The notes: generated by a model from the sequence alone, not told the origin. A stretch of 64,000 nt of DNA from Isoetes taiwanensis (GCA_021234155.1 JAJEKV010000100.1:2580116-2644115), one strand, 5' to 3'. Positions 35,488 to 47,303 are shown, counted from the stretch's first letter. Translations and numbers: made by a program.

Positions 35488-36177
35488 ACGATATTTCAAT
35501 CTATGGCTGCTGATAAAAAATGCTGCTTTACATGGAGCGGATAAGCTGGAGACCTTTTGTTGCCATTACATTACACAGTGAGGTCCATATATACAATTAA
35601 GTTGTTTCTCGATTGTAAACCTACTATTAAATATAAACTTGCTAACTAAATATGAGGACGTGTTATATTTGTCATTTGAGATTTGAAATTAGTTTGTCTT
35701 TGGTTTGTAACTTGAAGACAGAAGAAGGCAGAGATCTTAGACATTGCATATCCATATTCCTACAAGCTATATCATTAAACTTTGAAGGGTGTAGTAGTTA
35801 TTGCTAATCTTTGACCCATTTTCATGATTTGTGCAAACATGGAGCATTTTGGATCAAAAGGTATACTCCAAGTTTCAATAGTTTTGTGGATATAATCTAT
35901 GAAAATACAGTACTTTGTTTTGATGTCGGAGATCCTGGACCTATGCTAGATATTTCTAAGGAACTCAAGAAGGCAAAATCGTGCTATATATCCATTTGGA
36001 TGGCCATTTGTGCATTTCAAATGTTACAACTATTTCCAGCTAAAAATGCATTGTATTAAATGAAAATGTAATGTAATGTAATGTCCTTGATATTTTATAC
36101 AATCTCTTGAATTAATAATTAATATTTACGCCCTTAAAGTTTATCTATTTTTCCTTTTGTTAGGGCCCGAAGGGCCC
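35488..36177. other. No gene recognised
   Basis: An 82-codon plus frame (35,811-36,059) lacks family resemblance. Short 'atgta' repeats lie near 36,065-36,085. Confidence 0.4.
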
Positions 36178-36630
36178 AAATTTTTTTTTGATATAACAAC
36201 AAACACATAATTACCAACCATTGCATTCAATGCATTTAAATTAAAATCCCCCTGAAACCCCCTTTGGTTTGGGTGCATATTCACACGGGGGGTTACTCCG
36301 GGCATCGAGAGCTGTCGGATGGGCATATTTACCCTTTATTCCTCGATCAGGACCGTACATAGCGATCCTCGTTTGTGGGGTATGCCTGTACAACTTTTTG
36401 TATACTGTATATTGAGGTTTGCAAAATACTATAAGGTTTGAAGGAATGTACTTAATGGTGTTAATTTTGTACATGTATTGTAAATTTTTAGGGGCTCTCG
36501 CTGCCCTACGTAACCCCCGTGTGAATATGCACCCAAACCAAAGGGGGTTTCAGGGGGATTTTAATTTAAATGCATTGAATGCAATGGTTGGTAATTATGT
36601 GTTGGTTGTTATATCAAAAAAAAATTTAAT
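36178..36630. mobile_element. Second fold-back element, about 450 bp
   Basis: The left arm (36,178-36,312) and right arm (36,494-36,630) are almost identical inverted copies, separated by about 180 bp. Each arm holds TTTAAATTAAAATCCCCC, then TTTGGTTTGGGTGCATATTC, CACGGGGG(G)TTAC and GGGC-kCGAGAGC. The left flank keeps TTAGGGCCCGAAGGGCCC, matching the palindrome in the 9-kb fold-back. So the two elements are one family with different arm extents. Confidence 0.85.
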
Positions 36631-37189
36631 AATGATACATGCAATACAGAGTTCTCAGGGTCCAAATTCCCTTCATTATAACCACCAAGTTTCTTATCTA
36701 CATACAATATGGAAGCAATCTGCCTTGATATTTTAATTGTTGCATCCTGGGATAGCATCATTATCCATCACGTTATTTAATGTCTATGTTGGTACATGGA
36801 TGATGATATACTTCTAGGAAGAAAATTTCTCCTTCTATAGAGGTGGCATTATGAAGGTGGCTTCTATAGAGATGCTTCTATGGAGAGAACATATTCCAGT
36901 TGGCTTTTATATATTGGTTTTCTTGTGAGATGCACCTAATTAGCTAGTGGTTAGTTAGTATAACTCCTTTATCCCTCCTCCTTTCCGAGTTCTTTCCTTT
37001 CTAAAATTACAAGAAATTTTTTGGCTTCTTCATGTGGAAGTTTTTAGGTGGTCCCAAAGGAAACGTAATATCAAACGGTTGGCAATTCATTTGACTTTAA
37101 ATATATGCATCCTTTTTTAGTAAGAATGACCTTTATTATCTAAGAGGTGGTCTGACAGAACTCAAGAAAGAATTGAGAAGAGCACAAGA

Positions 37190-38350
37190 ATAGTTGAAAA
37201 TTCAAAAGGAACAGACAATAGCACATTTAGTTAAGTTATTGCTTGAGGAAATGATGAGTATGAAGGAGGCGATGACCAAGAAGGAAGGAAGGAAGGATAT
37301 ACAAGAACTGTCAGAAGGTAGGTGAATAAATCAAAATGTTTTAGGAGACCGCGTTCCAAATGTAGTAACTCAGGTCATTTTGGGAGAGAACGCCCGATTT
37401 GTAATTACTATGGTCTTGATCGAGATGAGCAATTTTGCCAAATAAAAGCATTTGATTTGTCAAAAGGGATTAACAGGTTAATGTGCAAGGGCAAATGAGA
37501 AACAACTACATGCATGATAGAGTTGTGTGAATCAGCATGTACTTCAGTTTTAGCAGTGACTGGGCACCAGGAAAACGAAGAAGGAAGAGTGGGACTTCAA
37601 GAAATTTCATCGCCTGCAGCAGCTAACACTATGCCGAACAGATTTGAAGTACTCTCCACTCCCAAGTTGCATAATATGGGGCCTACCAATCAAAGCCAGA
37701 TGCAAGTGGAACAATTATTGAAAGGTACGAAAATCACAATTGATTTATTGACCTTGCTTAGAGAATAGAATAGAATAGAATAGTTTTTTTAACGTCCACG
37801 GAGACCAATAGGTCATGGGACCCATACAATGGGCTAGTACAATAGGTCCGAGAGAAGCACCGAGCTACAGACATGGGTTTCTTAGGTTGGTTGAACCATT
37901 AGCTACATGAGAGAATACTTTACTTATGCAGAAAGGAAATATAGAGAACCCAGGAGTATTGACATGTTCATCTCAAACCGAAGGTCACAATTTGATGAAT
38001 GTAATAATAGATGGAGAATCTGGTGTAAATGTGATGCCATATCACATAATGATGAAATTGTGGTTGAAAATAACATCGATCGCCCCCTTAGTTATAAGAG
38101 GATTCAACCAGCATGCAGTGAGCCCTATGGGATTGGTGGAGAATGTAAGGCTTAATGTGAAGGGTGTAATAGCACACGTTAACCTCATGGTAGTGTCGCT
38201 ACCTGAAAGTCAAGGAAATAGTAGTTATGATTTGTTGCTAGGGAGGACATGGTTGCGATCAGTAAATGCCAGGTTCATGTGGGGTGATGGTAAGTGCATT
38301 ATAACGGATAGGCATGAAACTGTTGTGCTTTATACAACAGCAGTAGCTGG
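37190..38350 (+). pseudogene. Ty3-type retrotransposon gag/protease remnant
   Basis: A charged helical segment (37,140-37,320) is followed by a degenerate zinc knuckle, KCSNSGHFGRERPICNYYG, in which two of the CCHC cysteines are changed. From 37,926 a frame of 143 codons reads VIIDGESGVNVMPYHIMMKL, then YDLLLGRTWLRSVNARFMW, the retropepsin core of plant Ty3-like elements with the Asp-Gly-x-Ser-Gly form of the active site. The (AATAG)n retroposon tail at 37,765 interrupts the gag-protease junction. The protease is cut at its C-terminus by the LTR element inserted at 38,351. Confidence 0.75.
37765..37850 (-). repeat. (AATAG)n tract fused to a retroposon tail motif
   Basis: The repeat agaatagaatagaatagaatag is followed by tttttttAACGTCCACGGAG and accaataGGTCatggGACCCATAcaa, the same tail arrangement as at 4,081 and 45,296. 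Confidence 0.5.
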
Positions 38351-38948
38351 TGTTTAGGGTCTGGGTTCGGGAACTCCTGGAAGACAGCCCTCTGTGAGGA
38401 CCCGTGGATCTAACAGGAGAATCCGGGGGACTATGTCACGCGGGATTTGCAAGAAGAGAACAAGAAGAAGAAAACAGAACCAAGAGAACAAAGAGAGGAA
38501 AATGATAAGCTTCCTTGATATCAATGATGAACATACATGAGCTCTCGCAATCGAGAGAAAACTGAGAAGAGACAAGACTCAAAACTCATCTAGCACTCAT
38601 GTGCTAGCTCTACTCATATATATAGTACAATGGCCTTTGGCCCAATATAGACACTCTGACTGATCTCGGTGCCGACTCCTGGAAGGAGGCCTGATTTGCA
38701 GGAATGCTGGCGGTGCCTCTTGAAGTGCCTAGAATCACCCGGACGCCGACGTGCTGGTGTGATCGGCCATCACTTGTCCGGAGCGGGCGCCTCTTGGTAC
38801 TGCACCCGTGCTTTGATCAAGTGGTGGTCCGCTTGGTCTTCTCACCGGGCCTTTGACGACCGACCCGTTGTTGATCAGGGATCCTTGTTCTTGACCTGGT
38901 GCATTTGTATGCATGAATAGTCCTGTACCAGGAGGCACAGGACTAACA
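38351..38948 (-). repeat. 3' LTR of the 12.4-kb element
   Basis: It has the same order as the 50.2-kb copy over its whole length, diverged by scattered substitutions and small indels, most in the region 38,745-38,900. It contains a TATATATA promoter-like box (about 38,616-38,625), and near its minus-strand 5' end the hairpin GTCCTGT-gcctcctgGT-ACAGGAC. Confidence 0.92.
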
Positions 38949-41943
38949 CTCCCCCCCACCAAACGACACTCAGTGTGAAGAAAAGGAGGAAGTGTTTCTG
39001 GGGGCGGGAAGCCATCAGTCTGAAAGTGATCCTCACGGGAGTGAGGACGGGCACCATTATGGTACTTGCCAATGAGATCCTGGCGTATTTGAAGAGCAGG
39101 AGGAGTGTTGAGCCCAAGGGCAGGATCTGCATCAATGAGAAAACGAGATCGCACCATGTCTTCAAGGGCAGCATGGGCGTCAGAAGAAACAAACTGGCAT
39201 TCCATGAGGAGGCAGGTCTGGAGACCGAAGGCACTGACGCTGGCATTCGGATTGCAGTGAAAGATTGGACGCTGCCGATTTAAGGAGCTGAGCAAGATGC
39301 ATTTGAGAGCAGCACAAAAACCGGCTTGAAGGTGGACTGAAGGATCTGGTGAGGTGGCGGCATTCTGCAAGAAGGTGTCAAGACCATGAAGCGCATCAGC
39401 AGGGCGTTGCCAACCACGCTCATTGGCAATATAGATCCAATTCATGGTGTTATCAAGAGTGGCACCATCCTCCCAATTGGAGCGGCGTACAAAACGGGGA
39501 TCCCACCGGAGATCCGTCGAGATCTGAGGTGGAGTCCAGCCAGCATGGCCATCCATGACTTTGGTCCAAAAGGGGAGACGCCAATCAGAGGTCAGGAACC
39601 TGGGGCGTGGAGGAACACCCAGGGAAGCATAGGGAGAGGGGACCATGCCCGTAGGCGTGGGTTGCTGAGCCTGCTCCCGGAATTCACTGACAAGGGCCGG
39701 ATCAAGAGCTTTGCACCAACGGTCCCAGGCAGAAGCAGAGAGCTGAGAGTTGACAGGAGGGCTATCCCAGCCCGTGGGGACTGTCTTGCTATCCAGAAGA
39801 GCACGTAATTGATTGTAACCGGCTAGGTGCTGCATATAAACTTGTGCATAGGGAAGATCCTCGGGATGTCCCAGATACTTCCTTATCTGTTGCAGCACTT
39901 CCGCTTGCCAGAGAGGCAAATGATGAGCAAGCTCAGGCATGTACTCTTGATGAAGAGCGTGTGTCTGAGCATGATCAGCTAGATAGGGGTTGTTATCCAC
40001 AAGCAACCATTGAAGATTGGGGTCAGCCTGAAAGTTCTGTGGTGGTCCATCCCGAAATCTCTCCTGTGTATCACCCAGATAGAAATCATGAAAAATGTAA
40101 GCCATGGGCTGAACAACTCTGAAGGTGATGAAATCCGGATCTTCGCAGTGAATGAGATCAAAGACCAAAAGGGCACAGCATACACCTTTGTCTTCAATAG
40201 AGAGTTCCGGCCGATCCAAGAAAATCTGCATCTTCTTGTGGGGAACATCGACGGGACCATCAGCCCCATGCCACTTCAGAAGAAAGAGGTGGCGGCGGGC
40301 AACCACATAATCCAGATAACAGGAAGGAACTGGAAAATCAACAGGCAGGTTGCTAACGATGGTAACATAGCCGTCAAGTTTGGTCTGAGCCTCATCGTCG
40401 CCAGATAGCTAGCTTGTCGTAAGTGTTGTTCGAGGTCACGGATCCTGTTGTCCTTTTCTAACAGAAGGCGTGATTGGTCACGGACCCGTTTCTGAGAATG
40501 GTTGACCTGTGAGGAGGATTGCCCAGGAGCATTTAGTCGAAGCACGGCAATCTCAGCGTCATCAAGAATTTTCTGTTTCTTAACCTCCGTAAGCTGATCT
40601 TGGAGAGATGTGAGCCGAGAGGTCTGTGTGGAAAGCTGAGCCGTCAAAGAGGCAATTTGAGCGTCACGCTCTGTAAGGTTTTGAACTTGAGTGCTGTAAT
40701 TGTCACAAAGCTCGGAGTATAAGGCGTCTAGCTTAGCAATATCTTTCTCCTTGTTACCCAAGAGGGTATCTTTGGACTTGTTTTGCTCCAATAAGTCCTG
40801 AATTTCGGTTTGGAGCTGAGCCTGCTGATCGGTAAGCAGAGTAATCTGATTTTGGGCAGCCTTGAGATCTTCACGGGCCTGTAAAAAGGCCCCGTGCTTG
40901 TCTTGAAGCTGGGTCTCTAGAGTCTGAACTTGCGTGGTAGCAGCTTGAATGTCGCGGTGAACCGCGTCGGAGGTTTCCAGGGCCATTTGAACCCCATTCA
41001 TAAGAGCTTCTTGGGATTCCTGTAACTTGAGAGCAGTAGCTTGAACTTCCTGCTGATACTGGTACAAAAGCTGTCGAGGGTGCTGTGGTGGTGGAGCCTG
41101 TTGTTGCCTTGTTTGCGATGTTTGTGAGACATGGTGTGAACTGGAAGGCTTTGATTCTGTAGCGGAGGAGGAGACAGTGACATGTGAGTGCGGAATTTTG
41201 ACATGACCAGAAGAAGAAGAAGGGCGTGAAGTGCCGACTGGGTGAGTCTGAGGAAGGGATCGCTGAGTGGAATCATGAGAATGAGGAGGTGTGGGAGGAA
41301 AGTAATGACAGATGAGGGCTTGCAGATGGCCTCCCACGGAAACTTCAGAGATAGAAGTGGCAGCCCTAAGACGGTCAACTTCTTGGAGAAGACGGTAGAA
41401 CAACAATTGGGGCCAATCAATGTGGTTGTTGGAGCGAATAGCAGTGATCATGATATTATAGAAAGGCTTATTGATATGGGTGTTCTTGATAGAATACCCA
41501 AGGAACTTGCGCCAGAGAAACTTGACAAAAGTTTCATGGGGCTTGTCAATATTTGTCGCGATGCACATTTGCTTGATAACCCGTGAGCACCAAACTTCGA
41601 CATCTAGATCCCGTATGGTAGACCAAGATAAACATGGGGTTTGCAAAGGAATATGGAATACCTTAGAAATCAGTCTTTGGTCAAAAAAATGGTAGTGCCA
41701 TCTACCAATCGTAGTGTATCCATGTGGACTGTTGGACGATGTGAGCAAGGAACCGCCTAACCGGTCCGGATTTGGAGCCCTAAGTTCCATCCGTGAGAAT
41801 TGTAAAGCTTCGGCATTTCTGCGACTTCAATGATTTGGGCCAACAAGGGCTTCACCGAAAGTGGGCGCAAGAAAGATACGACTTAAAAGAGCCGGTCCCC
41901 GGGAGCAAAGAGTTTGAAGTGTAGGTAATCTTGGTGCAGCCAT
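38735..41943 (-). CDS. Long coiled-coil ORF of the LTR element (one frameshift, one stop)
   Basis: Minus-strand frames join into one protein of about 1,070 codons. The start is probably MAAPRLPTLQTLCSRG at 41,943; a TGA at about 41,827 follows GPNH, and the frame reopens at SRRNAEALQFSRMEL. The N-terminal domain includes TIGRWHYHFFDQRL, VFHIPLQTPCLSW and FVKFLWRKFLGYS, reminiscent of the 'putative plant transposon protein' domain. A Ser/Pro/Gln-rich linker and a heptad-rich coiled coil follow (about 41,050-40,430). A single-base shift near 40,405 leads to a globular C-terminal part (VVARRHLFLLKWHGADGPVD, then DRWCKALDPALVSEF) running through the polypurine tract into the LTR. No enzymatic motif is visible. 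It lies where extra ORFs sit in Tat-type Ty3 elements. Confidence 0.65.
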
Positions 41944-42433
41944 GGCAAAGAGCTTCAGAAAAGAATGGTGATGCAAAGGCGGAGAGCGGAGAACGGAGGA
42001 CGAAGGCGCAGAGAGACGAAAAGGTTTAGGGCACGCAAATGGAGGCGGCGAGGCATGATGAGGACGAAACCGCAAACCGCTGATGGTGCCGTGTTGAAAA
42101 GATGCCAAGGAGGCGATTGAGAGGCAAAAATTTGGCTAAGTCCCCAAACAACAAAGGGAGAAGCAATGAACGGTGGAGATGAGACGTGAGAGAATGATCG
42201 GAGGTGACAGGTGGCCCAAGGACACGCATTAATGGTCGACGGGTATGAAAAGAAGGAAGGACATTTAATGCTGGCAACTCGAAGTGGGATATCATTAAAA
42301 CGAATGTGTCAGAAGGTACCATGGCTAGATATGCGGCGGGAGAAAAGATTCTCATTTTAGAAACAAATTTTGCATTGCAAACACGCTATTAATTTTTGAT
42401 TGGTCCACGTCGACAAGGAGTTCCTCGGTTGGC

Positions 42434-42440
42434 TATATAA
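42434..42440 (+). promoter_or_regulatory. TATA box facing opposite to the retrotransposon
   Basis: TATATAA within ggcTATATAAgacg, 31 bp before the ATG at 42,471. This is a plausible core promoter for the short plus-strand ORF. Confidence 0.45.
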
Positions 42441-42470
42441 GACGAACCTGGAGTGAAGCGAAGACATCTC

Positions 42471-42737
42471 ATGGCGCTCAGTATGTCTGCGGCTGGTTTG
42501 TATGACAAATGCACTATGCCTTCTAATTGCCTGGAGTGGATTACTTGTAAAATGGACTGTCTGGACCTCTGGCGGTGCCACAATCGTGGCATTGCTATGG
42601 ACGGGTGGTGCGCCGGCATGGCTGAGCATGCCGATCCTCATACCAACGGAATGGAGGTGATTCTGCACCTCCGCTGGGACCCTGAGCAGAATTGGTACCA
42701 CATCCTGCGTATCACCTCTGCTCCGAACCCGGAGTAG
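42471..42737 (+). CDS. Small antisense ORF, unknown Cys/Trp-rich protein
   Basis: An 88-codon frame starts MALSMSAAGLYDKCTMPSNC and includes CLEWITCKMDCLDLWRC and ILHLRWDPEQNWYHILRI. It has six Cys in the first half and Trp in regular places, which is unusual for a chance frame. It is on the strand opposite to the host retrotransposon and 31 bp downstream of a TATA box. Such opposite-strand ORFs upstream of the 3' LTR are known in some Tat-lineage Ty3 elements, though I recognise no homologue here. The minus-strand frame over the same DNA is less protein-like. Expression and function are unknown. Confidence 0.4.
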   Translation: MALSMSAAGLYDKCTMPSNCLEWITCKMDCLDLWRCHNRGIAMDGWCAGMAEHADPHTNGMEVILHLRWDPEQNWYHILRITSAPNPE

Positions 42738-42839
42738 AGGGTTTTTCTTCTTAGGACATAGTACACTACCACCCCAATTCTGGGTCCACACCTAAAAACA
42801 ACAGTAACAAAAAGACCACATGTCGTTGTTCCAAAAAAT

Positions 42840-43656
42840 CTACATGTGGTTATGTGGAGGTGTGGTTTATTAAGGAGGTGGTGTAGTTTTTTTTATGGAT
42901 CTATAGTTTTTTTTTTTTTGAAGGTGTGGTCTTTTTTTGAGGTGTCGTTTTTTTAAAAGAAGTGTTGCTTATTTTTTTGAGGGGTTGTTGTTTTTAAGAA
43001 GGTGTTGTTTTTTGAGGTGTAGTTTTTAAGTAGTCGTTTTTTATGGAAGTATAGTTTTTTGAAGTGTGGTTTATAAGGAGGTATAGTTTTTAAGTGGTTG
43101 TTTTTTAGGAAGTATGGTTTTCTGAAGTGGTATGATTATTTTTTAATCGAGGTGTTGTTTTTTGAGGTGTCGTTTATAAGTGGGTGTAGTTTTTAAATAG
43201 CTGTTTTTTAAAGAAGTATGGTTTTTTGAAGTGTGGTTTATAAGCGGGTGTAGTTTTTAAGTGGCTGTTTTTTAATGAAGTATGGTTTTCTGAAGTGGTG
43301 TAGTTTATAACTAGGCGTAGTGTTTAAGAAGCTATTTTTAAGGAAATATGATGTTTTTTGGTGTGGTTTATATAACTAGGTATAGTTTTCACGTAGCTAT
43401 TTTTTAAAGTAGGTATGGTTTTTTGAGGTGTGGTTTTTAAGTAGGTGTAGTTTTTAAGTGGCTGTTTTTTTACAGAAGTGTGGTTTTCTGAAGTGGCGTA
43501 GTTTTTACGCAGCTATTTCTTAAGGAAGTATGGTCTTTTTGAGGCTATTTCTTAAGCGAAACACCACCACCTGGAATATTGTTTGTATGCTCAACTTTGG
43601 GAATGTATCGTATTGTTTTACATTCGTGAAAAATAACTTCAACGGTTAGATCCAAC
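42840..43656. repeat. GT/AT-rich minisatellite block, copy A
   Basis: Many degenerate units of the form gtgtgGTTTataagtaggtgtagttttTAAGTGGCTGTTTTTTA. The block ends with a non-repetitive segment TGGAATATTGTTTGT...GAAAAATAacTTCAACGG and tagatccaa. Copy B (44,225-44,753) has the same layout. Confidence 0.85.
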
Positions 43657-44003
43657 CACTACAAGAGAATGAGCATTTTTTGTCAGAAAAATCTTAGACT
43701 GTCTAGAGAGATTTTTGCCTGACGTACAGGCTGACGAACGTAATGACGATTACTATTTTGGTGCTTTTCCTGACGATACTACATCAGACATATCGTCACA
43801 TAAATCGTCAGAAGCCTTCATCAGGTTAAGCGTCACATTAATCGTCAGAATATACGTCAAATATGTATCGTCAGAAAAAGCGTCAGAATTTGTGTCAGAA
43901 TATGCGTCAGAATAATCGTCAGAAAATGCGTCAGATATATCATCAGATTTTGCGTCAGACTATTCGTCAGATATTGCATCAGACTAATAGTCAGATGGTG
44001 CTT
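43657..44003 (+). mobile_element. CACTA (EnSpm-type) terminus with subterminal repeats
   Basis: CACTACAAGAGAATGAGC starts at the exact end of minisatellite copy A. About 15 copies of CGTCAGA or close variants follow in both phases (tgCGTCAGaat, atCGTCAGaa), the subterminal binding-site pattern of CACTA elements. No transposase and no opposite end were found. Confidence 0.7.
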
Positions 44004-44224
44004 TTCTAGGCGCTATTACAATTTTAGTTATAACATTTGATGGAACAGTATATTTTAGGTGAAATTTGATGTTTCACAAAGCTCCTCGATCTGTCTAATG
44101 ATGTATTATTTAATTAAGCTTGATTTAGTTCCGGGAGGGGGGGGGGATTAATTTCCATCCCTAGATAGTATTGTAGGTTTGAGCTAACGCGGACCCCATA
44201 TTTATACGTTTATGGGACCCATAC

Positions 44225-44753
44225 GTGTTGTTTTTTAAAAGTAGCCGTAGTTTTAATATAGATGTTTTTTAAAGAAGTATGATATTTTGAAGTGTGGTTT
44301 ATAAGTGGGTGTAGTTTTTAAGTGGCTGTTTTTTAATGAAGTATGGTTTTATGAAGTGGTGTAGTTTATAACTAGGTGTACTTTTTAAGAAGCTATTTTT
44401 TAAGGAAGTATAGTTTTTTTGAGGTGTGGCTTATATAACTAGGTGTAGTTTTTAAGTATAGCTATTTTTTAAAGTAAGTATGGTTTTTTGAGGTGTGGTT
44501 TATAAGTAGGTATAGTTTTTAAGTGGCTGTTCTTTAAAAAAGTGTGGTTTTCTGAAATGGTGTGGTTTATAACTAGGTGTAGTTTTTAAGTAGTTATTTC
44601 TTAAGGAAGTATGTTTTTTTTTTGAGGTTTTTTTGAGGCTATTTTTAAGCAGAGCACTACCAGCTGGAATATTGTTTGTGTGCTTAAATTTGGGAATGTA
44701 ACATATTGTTGTACATTCATGAAAAATACCTTCAACGGTAGATCCAAGGTGGC
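44225..44753. repeat. GT/AT-rich minisatellite block, copy B
   Basis: Units as in copy A, ending in TGGAATATTGTTTGT...GAAAAATAccTTCAACGG and tagatccaa. It is then joined to the 'ccaaggtggctcaaacatg' satellite instead of the CACTA end. Confidence 0.85.
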
Positions 44754-45190
44754 TCAAACATGCCACGTGGGCTCCATGCCACCTAATCTCCAACATGCCA
44801 AGGTGGCTCAAGCATGCCATCTAGGCACCATCATGCCACCTAGGCTCAAACATCCCAAGGTGGCTCAAATATGCCAAGGTGGCTCAAACATGCCATGCGG
44901 GCTCCTACATGCCACCTAGGCTCCAACATGCCAACGTGGCTCCAACATGCCACCTAGGCTCAAATATGCCAAGGTGGCTCAAATATGCCATGTGGGCTCC
45001 AACATGCCACCTAGGCTCCAACATGCCAAGGTGGCTCAAACATGCCACCTAGGCTTCAAAATGCCATGCAAGCTCCAATGTGCCACCTAGGGTCCAACAT
45101 GCCAAGGTGGTTCAAACATGCCATCTAGGCTCCAAAATGCCACCAGGCTCCAACACGCTCCAAAATGCCACTAGGCTCTCCACCAGGCTC
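44738..45190. repeat. Minisatellite of about 20-bp units (ATGCCACCTAGGCTCAAAC)
   Basis: More than 20 units alternate between ATGCCACCTAGGCTCcAAC and ATGCCAaGGTGGCTCAAAC. CCTAGG and AAGGTGG variants are interleaved, giving a two-unit higher-order pattern of about 40 bp. Confidence 0.9.
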
Positions 45191-46514
45191 CAACAAAAGA
45201 GACACGAACGCGCGACGTTGCATTATTCCGCAACCACCTCCTAGGTCAATTGAGTACAAACATGTTAGACATGAGCTACTTTGGCGCTTCTTAGAGAATA
45301 GAATAGAATAGAATATGATTTTATCGCCCACGGAGAAGGGGTGGTCTTTTGCCCATGAAACTTGGTCCAAAGGGTAATGCCGATGTTCTGAGTCCATTGG
45401 CAGAGTCAGTTCACAGTTTTGAAGTGGGACAATTGCCCGTCCTTGGCCAGGGGCCTTCGGGAGAGGAACGTTGGGGCGAACTGCTTCCAGACGGTTTTAA
45501 GGATCCATCTTCTAGAATCAACACCCTCCCTCTACGGAATGACATTGTGCAAGATCTTAGTCGAATCTGACTAGGATATGGCCTCCAAAACGTAAGCCCT
45601 GTGTGTTGCTAGGTTACTGAAGGGTTTAAATTATGGAGGTCGAGTTTTGGTCGGTTGCACTTGGGACATGGTCGAAAAGCTGCAATTGAAAATGCGAAGC
45701 AATAGAAACTGACAGAATGGAGTTTGGCTGCGGAAGAATGCCATGTCGCGTGTTCATGCCTCTTTCGTTGCAAAAAATGACCGTGTAACTTGGTCCTAGG
45801 GTATTTCGTCATTTCGGACGATATGGCGAAGTCGAATCTCCATTCCGGAGCCTTTGCACTGCTTGAACGATAAAACACTTGGGTTTCTACACGGTCGACA
45901 GCAGGACGCTTCGCGGTTTGATAAGTTCTCCTGTACCGATCTTGGATTTTTTTGAACCTGCTCGAAGCAGGTTACTTGAATAGCGGATTCAATGGTCGGA
46001 TAGGGAAACCAAGCTCCGGGAGGGGGGGCACTTGCATATGGCCTCCTGGAGGAGCGCTGGCAGGAAAGGCTGCCTCGGCAACCTTTTTGAGGTCTGTCTC
46101 CTGGGGTCTGGCCTCTCCCCTTTGGTGAGGCAGCCGTGCAAAGTCCTAGCATGGTTCGACTTGGGGAAGGGTGTCAGCGCTTTAAGTTCTTCAAGATCCC
46201 TCTATTCTATCCCTTGCCAAACTCCTCTACCAAAAATTACAAAGGTTGTCGTATTTCTTGCAAAAAGTCCTAGTCATCATGTCCACGTCACCACCATCTA
46301 GCCGTGTCACCCAAAGTTTGCCAACACCAATTAAAAGACCAAAGATGGACATCTTTTCATTTTTGGCCTAATCAAAACTTGACTTTGCTTACTTGGCATG
46401 CCTAAGTCACCACTTGGAGTGCCACATAATCTTTTCCATGCTGTTTGTTGGTGCCACAAGGGTAACAACATGCGCCATCAAATACTGGCCACTTGTGGCA
46501 AGGGGAGCATGAAC
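45191..46514. other. No gene recognised; contains (AATAG)n retroposon tail at 45,296-45,380
   Basis: The repeat agaatagaatagaatagaata is followed by tgattttatCGCCCACGGAG, the tail motif seen at 37,765. GC-richer sequence follows up to 46,200 with no protein match; the frame at 45,349-45,570 (+) is unrecognised. It may be a longer retroposon body. Confidence 0.4.
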
Positions 46515-47225
46515 CCTATCGAGGTGGGCTCCAACATGCCACCTTGGCTCAGACATGCCACGTTGGCTCAGACATGACACATGGCTCAAACTGGACTCGA
46601 ACATGCCACATAGGCTCAAACATGCAACCTTAGCTCAAACATGCCACATAGTATCAAACATGCCACTAGGCTAAAACATGACACCTAAGCCCAAGCATGC
46701 CACCTTGGCTCAAAACATGGCTCAAATGTGCCACATAGGCTCAAGCATGCCACCCAGGCCCAAGCATTGCCCTTAGGGTCAAACATGCCCTAGACTCAAA
46801 CACCTCGCCTCAAATGTGCCACATAGGCTCGAACATGCCACATAGGCTCAAGCATTGCCCCTAGGGTCAAACATGCCACCTAGGCTCAAACATGTCATGT
46901 GGCTCAAACATGCCCTTAGACTCAAACATGCCACTAGGGTCAAAAAATGCTCTTTCAAATGGTTTTTAATTTTTAAGGATGAAATATATAATTTCATATG
47001 TTCTATTGATGGTTGAAATGTTGTGCCCCTAGGCTCAAACATGCTCCTAGGCTAGAACATGCCACCTTGGCTCACATATGACATGTGGCTCAAACATAGG
47101 CTCAAACGTCACATGTTGGTCAAAGATGCCCCTAGGCTCAGACATAACACGTGCCTCAAACTGGACACACGGCTCAAACATGTCACATAGGCTCAAACGT
47201 AACAAATGGCTCAAATATGCCACTA
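46515..47225. repeat. Second block of the 20-bp minisatellite
   Basis: Units CATGCCACcTAGGCTCAAA, mostly single-unit here and more degenerate than at 44.7 kb. About 110 bp of unrelated AT-rich sequence interrupts it (46,930-47,025). Confidence 0.88.
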
Positions 47226-47303
47226 GGACTCTTTATTTTCCGTTTGGAGTTTTCGTTTGCTGGTAAAAAATCCGGTAGGAATTTTAGAGTTTCTATACAA
47301 AAT

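Noticed and set aside
39386..40408. Plus-strand frames of 92-140 codons
   Set aside because: They are shadows of the long minus-strand ORF of the LTR element.
42357..42791. 144-codon minus-strand frame in line with the retrotransposon
   Set aside because: No motif; the plus-strand frame over the same DNA has a TATA box and a more protein-like Cys/Trp pattern, so this is probably its shadow, though neither is proven.
43657..44240. Complete small CACTA element
   Set aside because: Only one end with subterminal repeats is visible; no CTCTTGTAGTG partner was found before minisatellite copy B.
44738..47225. CRISPR-like array of short repeats
   Set aside because: Units are adjacent without unique spacers; this is a eukaryotic minisatellite.
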